Below, in pieces: positions 5,548 through 6,218 of a stretch of DNA of 6,218 bases (within the stretch, counting starts at the first letter, position 1; each line of letters begins with the position of its first letter). Below the pieces are notes generated by a model. That model was not told the DNA's origin, did no database searches, and saw nothing but the letters and a program-made list of their open reading frames with translations. The stretch covers positions 1 to 6,218 of the forward strand of contig JBBQXF010000178.1 in assembly GCA_038209965.1 (NCBI GenBank), read 5' to 3'. Source of the DNA: JALONO01 sp038209965 (GTDB lineage Bacteria; Bacteroidota; Bacteroidia; Cytophagales; Thermoflexibacteraceae). The translations under genes and the position numbers were made by a program.

Positions 5548-5729
5548 GTTTGATGGAAAAAATGTGGAAAATGGTTATCAACAAACTAAAACCGTCTAAT
5601 CAAGTGTTTCAAGTCCGGCTTTTACGTAGCAAAGATAAGCGCACCCAATGTTTTTGTAGCCTAATCTACCCATTATTGCATTGTTAGAATCAAGATGTTA
5701 GTTTACCCTTATGGAATTAGGCGAATGCT
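5548..5729. other. 182-bp divergent intergenic region between phosphatase and methyltransferase genes
   Basis: This AT-rich stretch carries the promoters of two diverging genes. On the minus strand it holds a perfect -7-type motif, listed separately. On the plus strand I see TTTG at 5653-5656 but no good partner -7 box at the expected distance, so the methyltransferase promoter is unresolved. A 12-codon frame starting at ATG 5711 ends at TGA 5749 inside the methyltransferase gene and is probably accidental. No hairpin or RNA gene was recognised. Confidence 0.5.
5630..5637 (-). promoter_or_regulatory. Probable -7 element (TATCTTTG) of the PhoD-like gene
   Basis: On the minus strand TATCTTTG matches all defined positions of the Bacteroidota -7 consensus TAnnTTTG. 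Transcription would start near 5623, giving a leader of about 75 nt before the ATG at 5547. No clear TTTG was found at -33. The exact -7 match in the right orientation and place makes this the best promoter candidate in the window. Confidence 0.42.
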
Positions 5730-6218
5730 ATGAACGCTACCAACGTTGAATTTTACCGCAATATAAAAGTTGAGCGCTTTAAAGAATTTGCCGATTTAAT
5801 TGGCTTAGGCTCCTCAGTTGATGTAGATGTGATCTACCCAAAAATTAAGGATGCCAAAGTAATATACGAACTCGGCGCGGGCTATGGCCGGGTGGTTTCG
5901 GCATTGCTCCGCAAAGGATTCGCGGGCCGGGTAGTCGCTTTGGAGCGTTCCCCTGAATTGGTGAGTTACTTAAAAGTCCACTTACCACCGGAGGTAACCA
6001 TCCGCCAAGATGATTATAAGTGCTTTGAGGCCAAGGAGAAACCCGATGTATTTATGTGGATGTGGTCTGGGGTGTTGGAACTGTCCCGCAGCGAGCAAGA
6101 ACGGGCCATTGCCTATTTGGCCAAAAAACTGCCCCTCACTGGCCGGCTCATCGCCGAAATTCCCCTAGAGATCCGTTATGTGGGCAGGGACATGCAAAAC
6201 CGCAAAATCAAAGTACAG
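5730..6218 (+). CDS. Class I SAM-dependent methyltransferase, partial (runs off right edge)
   Basis: An open frame from ATG 5730 to the window end, 163 codons without a stop. An in-frame TAG at 5718-5720 makes this ATG the first possible start. The fold signature is clear. Motif I is IYELGAGYGRVVS (E47-L-G-A-G-Y-G53), the SAM-binding glycine loop. The ribose-contacting acidic residue is Glu72 in VVALERSPEL. A motif II/III-like IRQDDYKCF (Asp94/Asp95) follows, then a strand DVFMWMWSGVLELS, and a KLPLTGRLIAEIP strand and turn. This identifies a Rossmann-fold methyltransferase that is probably soluble. The N-terminal 40 residues form a helical cap with no special motif. The acceptor substrate cannot be told, because the specificity region lies beyond the edge. 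It diverges from the PhoD-like gene and shows no functional link to it. Confidence 0.85.
   Translation, partial: MNATNVEFYRNIKVERFKEFADLIGLGSSVDVDVIYPKIKDAKVIYELGAGYGRVVSALLRKGFAGRVVALERSPELVSYLKVHLPPEVTIRQDDYKCFEAKEKPDVFMWMWSGVLELSRSEQERAIAYLAKKLPLTGRLIAEIPLEIRYVGRDMQNRKIKVQ

Noticed and set aside
5711..5749. Twelve-codon leader-like frame before the methyltransferase gene
   Set aside because: It overlaps the methyltransferase start, has no run of identical regulatory codons and no attenuator hairpin, and is likely chance.

Overview
The window reads as chromosomal DNA of a member of the Bacteroidota, most likely a Cytophagia- or Saprospiria-like lineage. Four observations support this. Start codons sit behind A/T-rich leaders without a clear Shine-Dalgarno sequence. 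The -7-type motif TAnnTTTG appears upstream of genes. The protein families (lipoprotein MsrA, PhoD-like phosphatase, SirB2-like membrane protein, divergent RIC/ScdA-type hemerythrin) are common in that phylum. Coding DNA strongly prefers GCC (Ala) and TTG (Leu). The phylum is fairly secure; anything finer is a guess.

Left part (1-2027), all on the minus strand. In transcription order it holds a lipoprotein methionine sulfoxide reductase A (2027-1341), a strong intrinsic terminator (1291-1324), a divergent iron-sulfur-cluster-repair / hemerythrin-like protein (1243-485), and the 5' part of a four-helix SirB2-like membrane protein that runs off the left edge (404-1). The first two suggest repair of oxidative or nitrosative damage. 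The terminator indicates that msrA and the RIC-like gene are separate transcription units.

Middle (2028-2430). A 403-bp divergent intergenic region contains a tandem 8-mer next to the msrA start, three alternating TAACGG half-sites, a GC-rich block I cannot assign, a repeated CGGATCAATC decamer and an AT-rich promoter zone for the next gene.

Right part (2431-6218). A secreted alpha/beta-hydrolase esterase (plus, 2431-4185) converges, with only 21 bp between stop codons, on a secreted PhoD-like metallophosphatase (minus, 5547-4207). After a 182-bp divergent intergenic region, a class I SAM-dependent methyltransferase (plus, from 5730) runs off the right edge.

The genes look like ordinary housekeeping and accessory genes. 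I see no mobile element, CRISPR array, RNA gene, toxin-antitoxin pair, defence locus or biosynthetic cluster, and no convincing new multi-gene system. The points most worth a second look are the altered RIC-like protein, the structured msrA/esterase intergenic region, and the esterase of unknown substrate.
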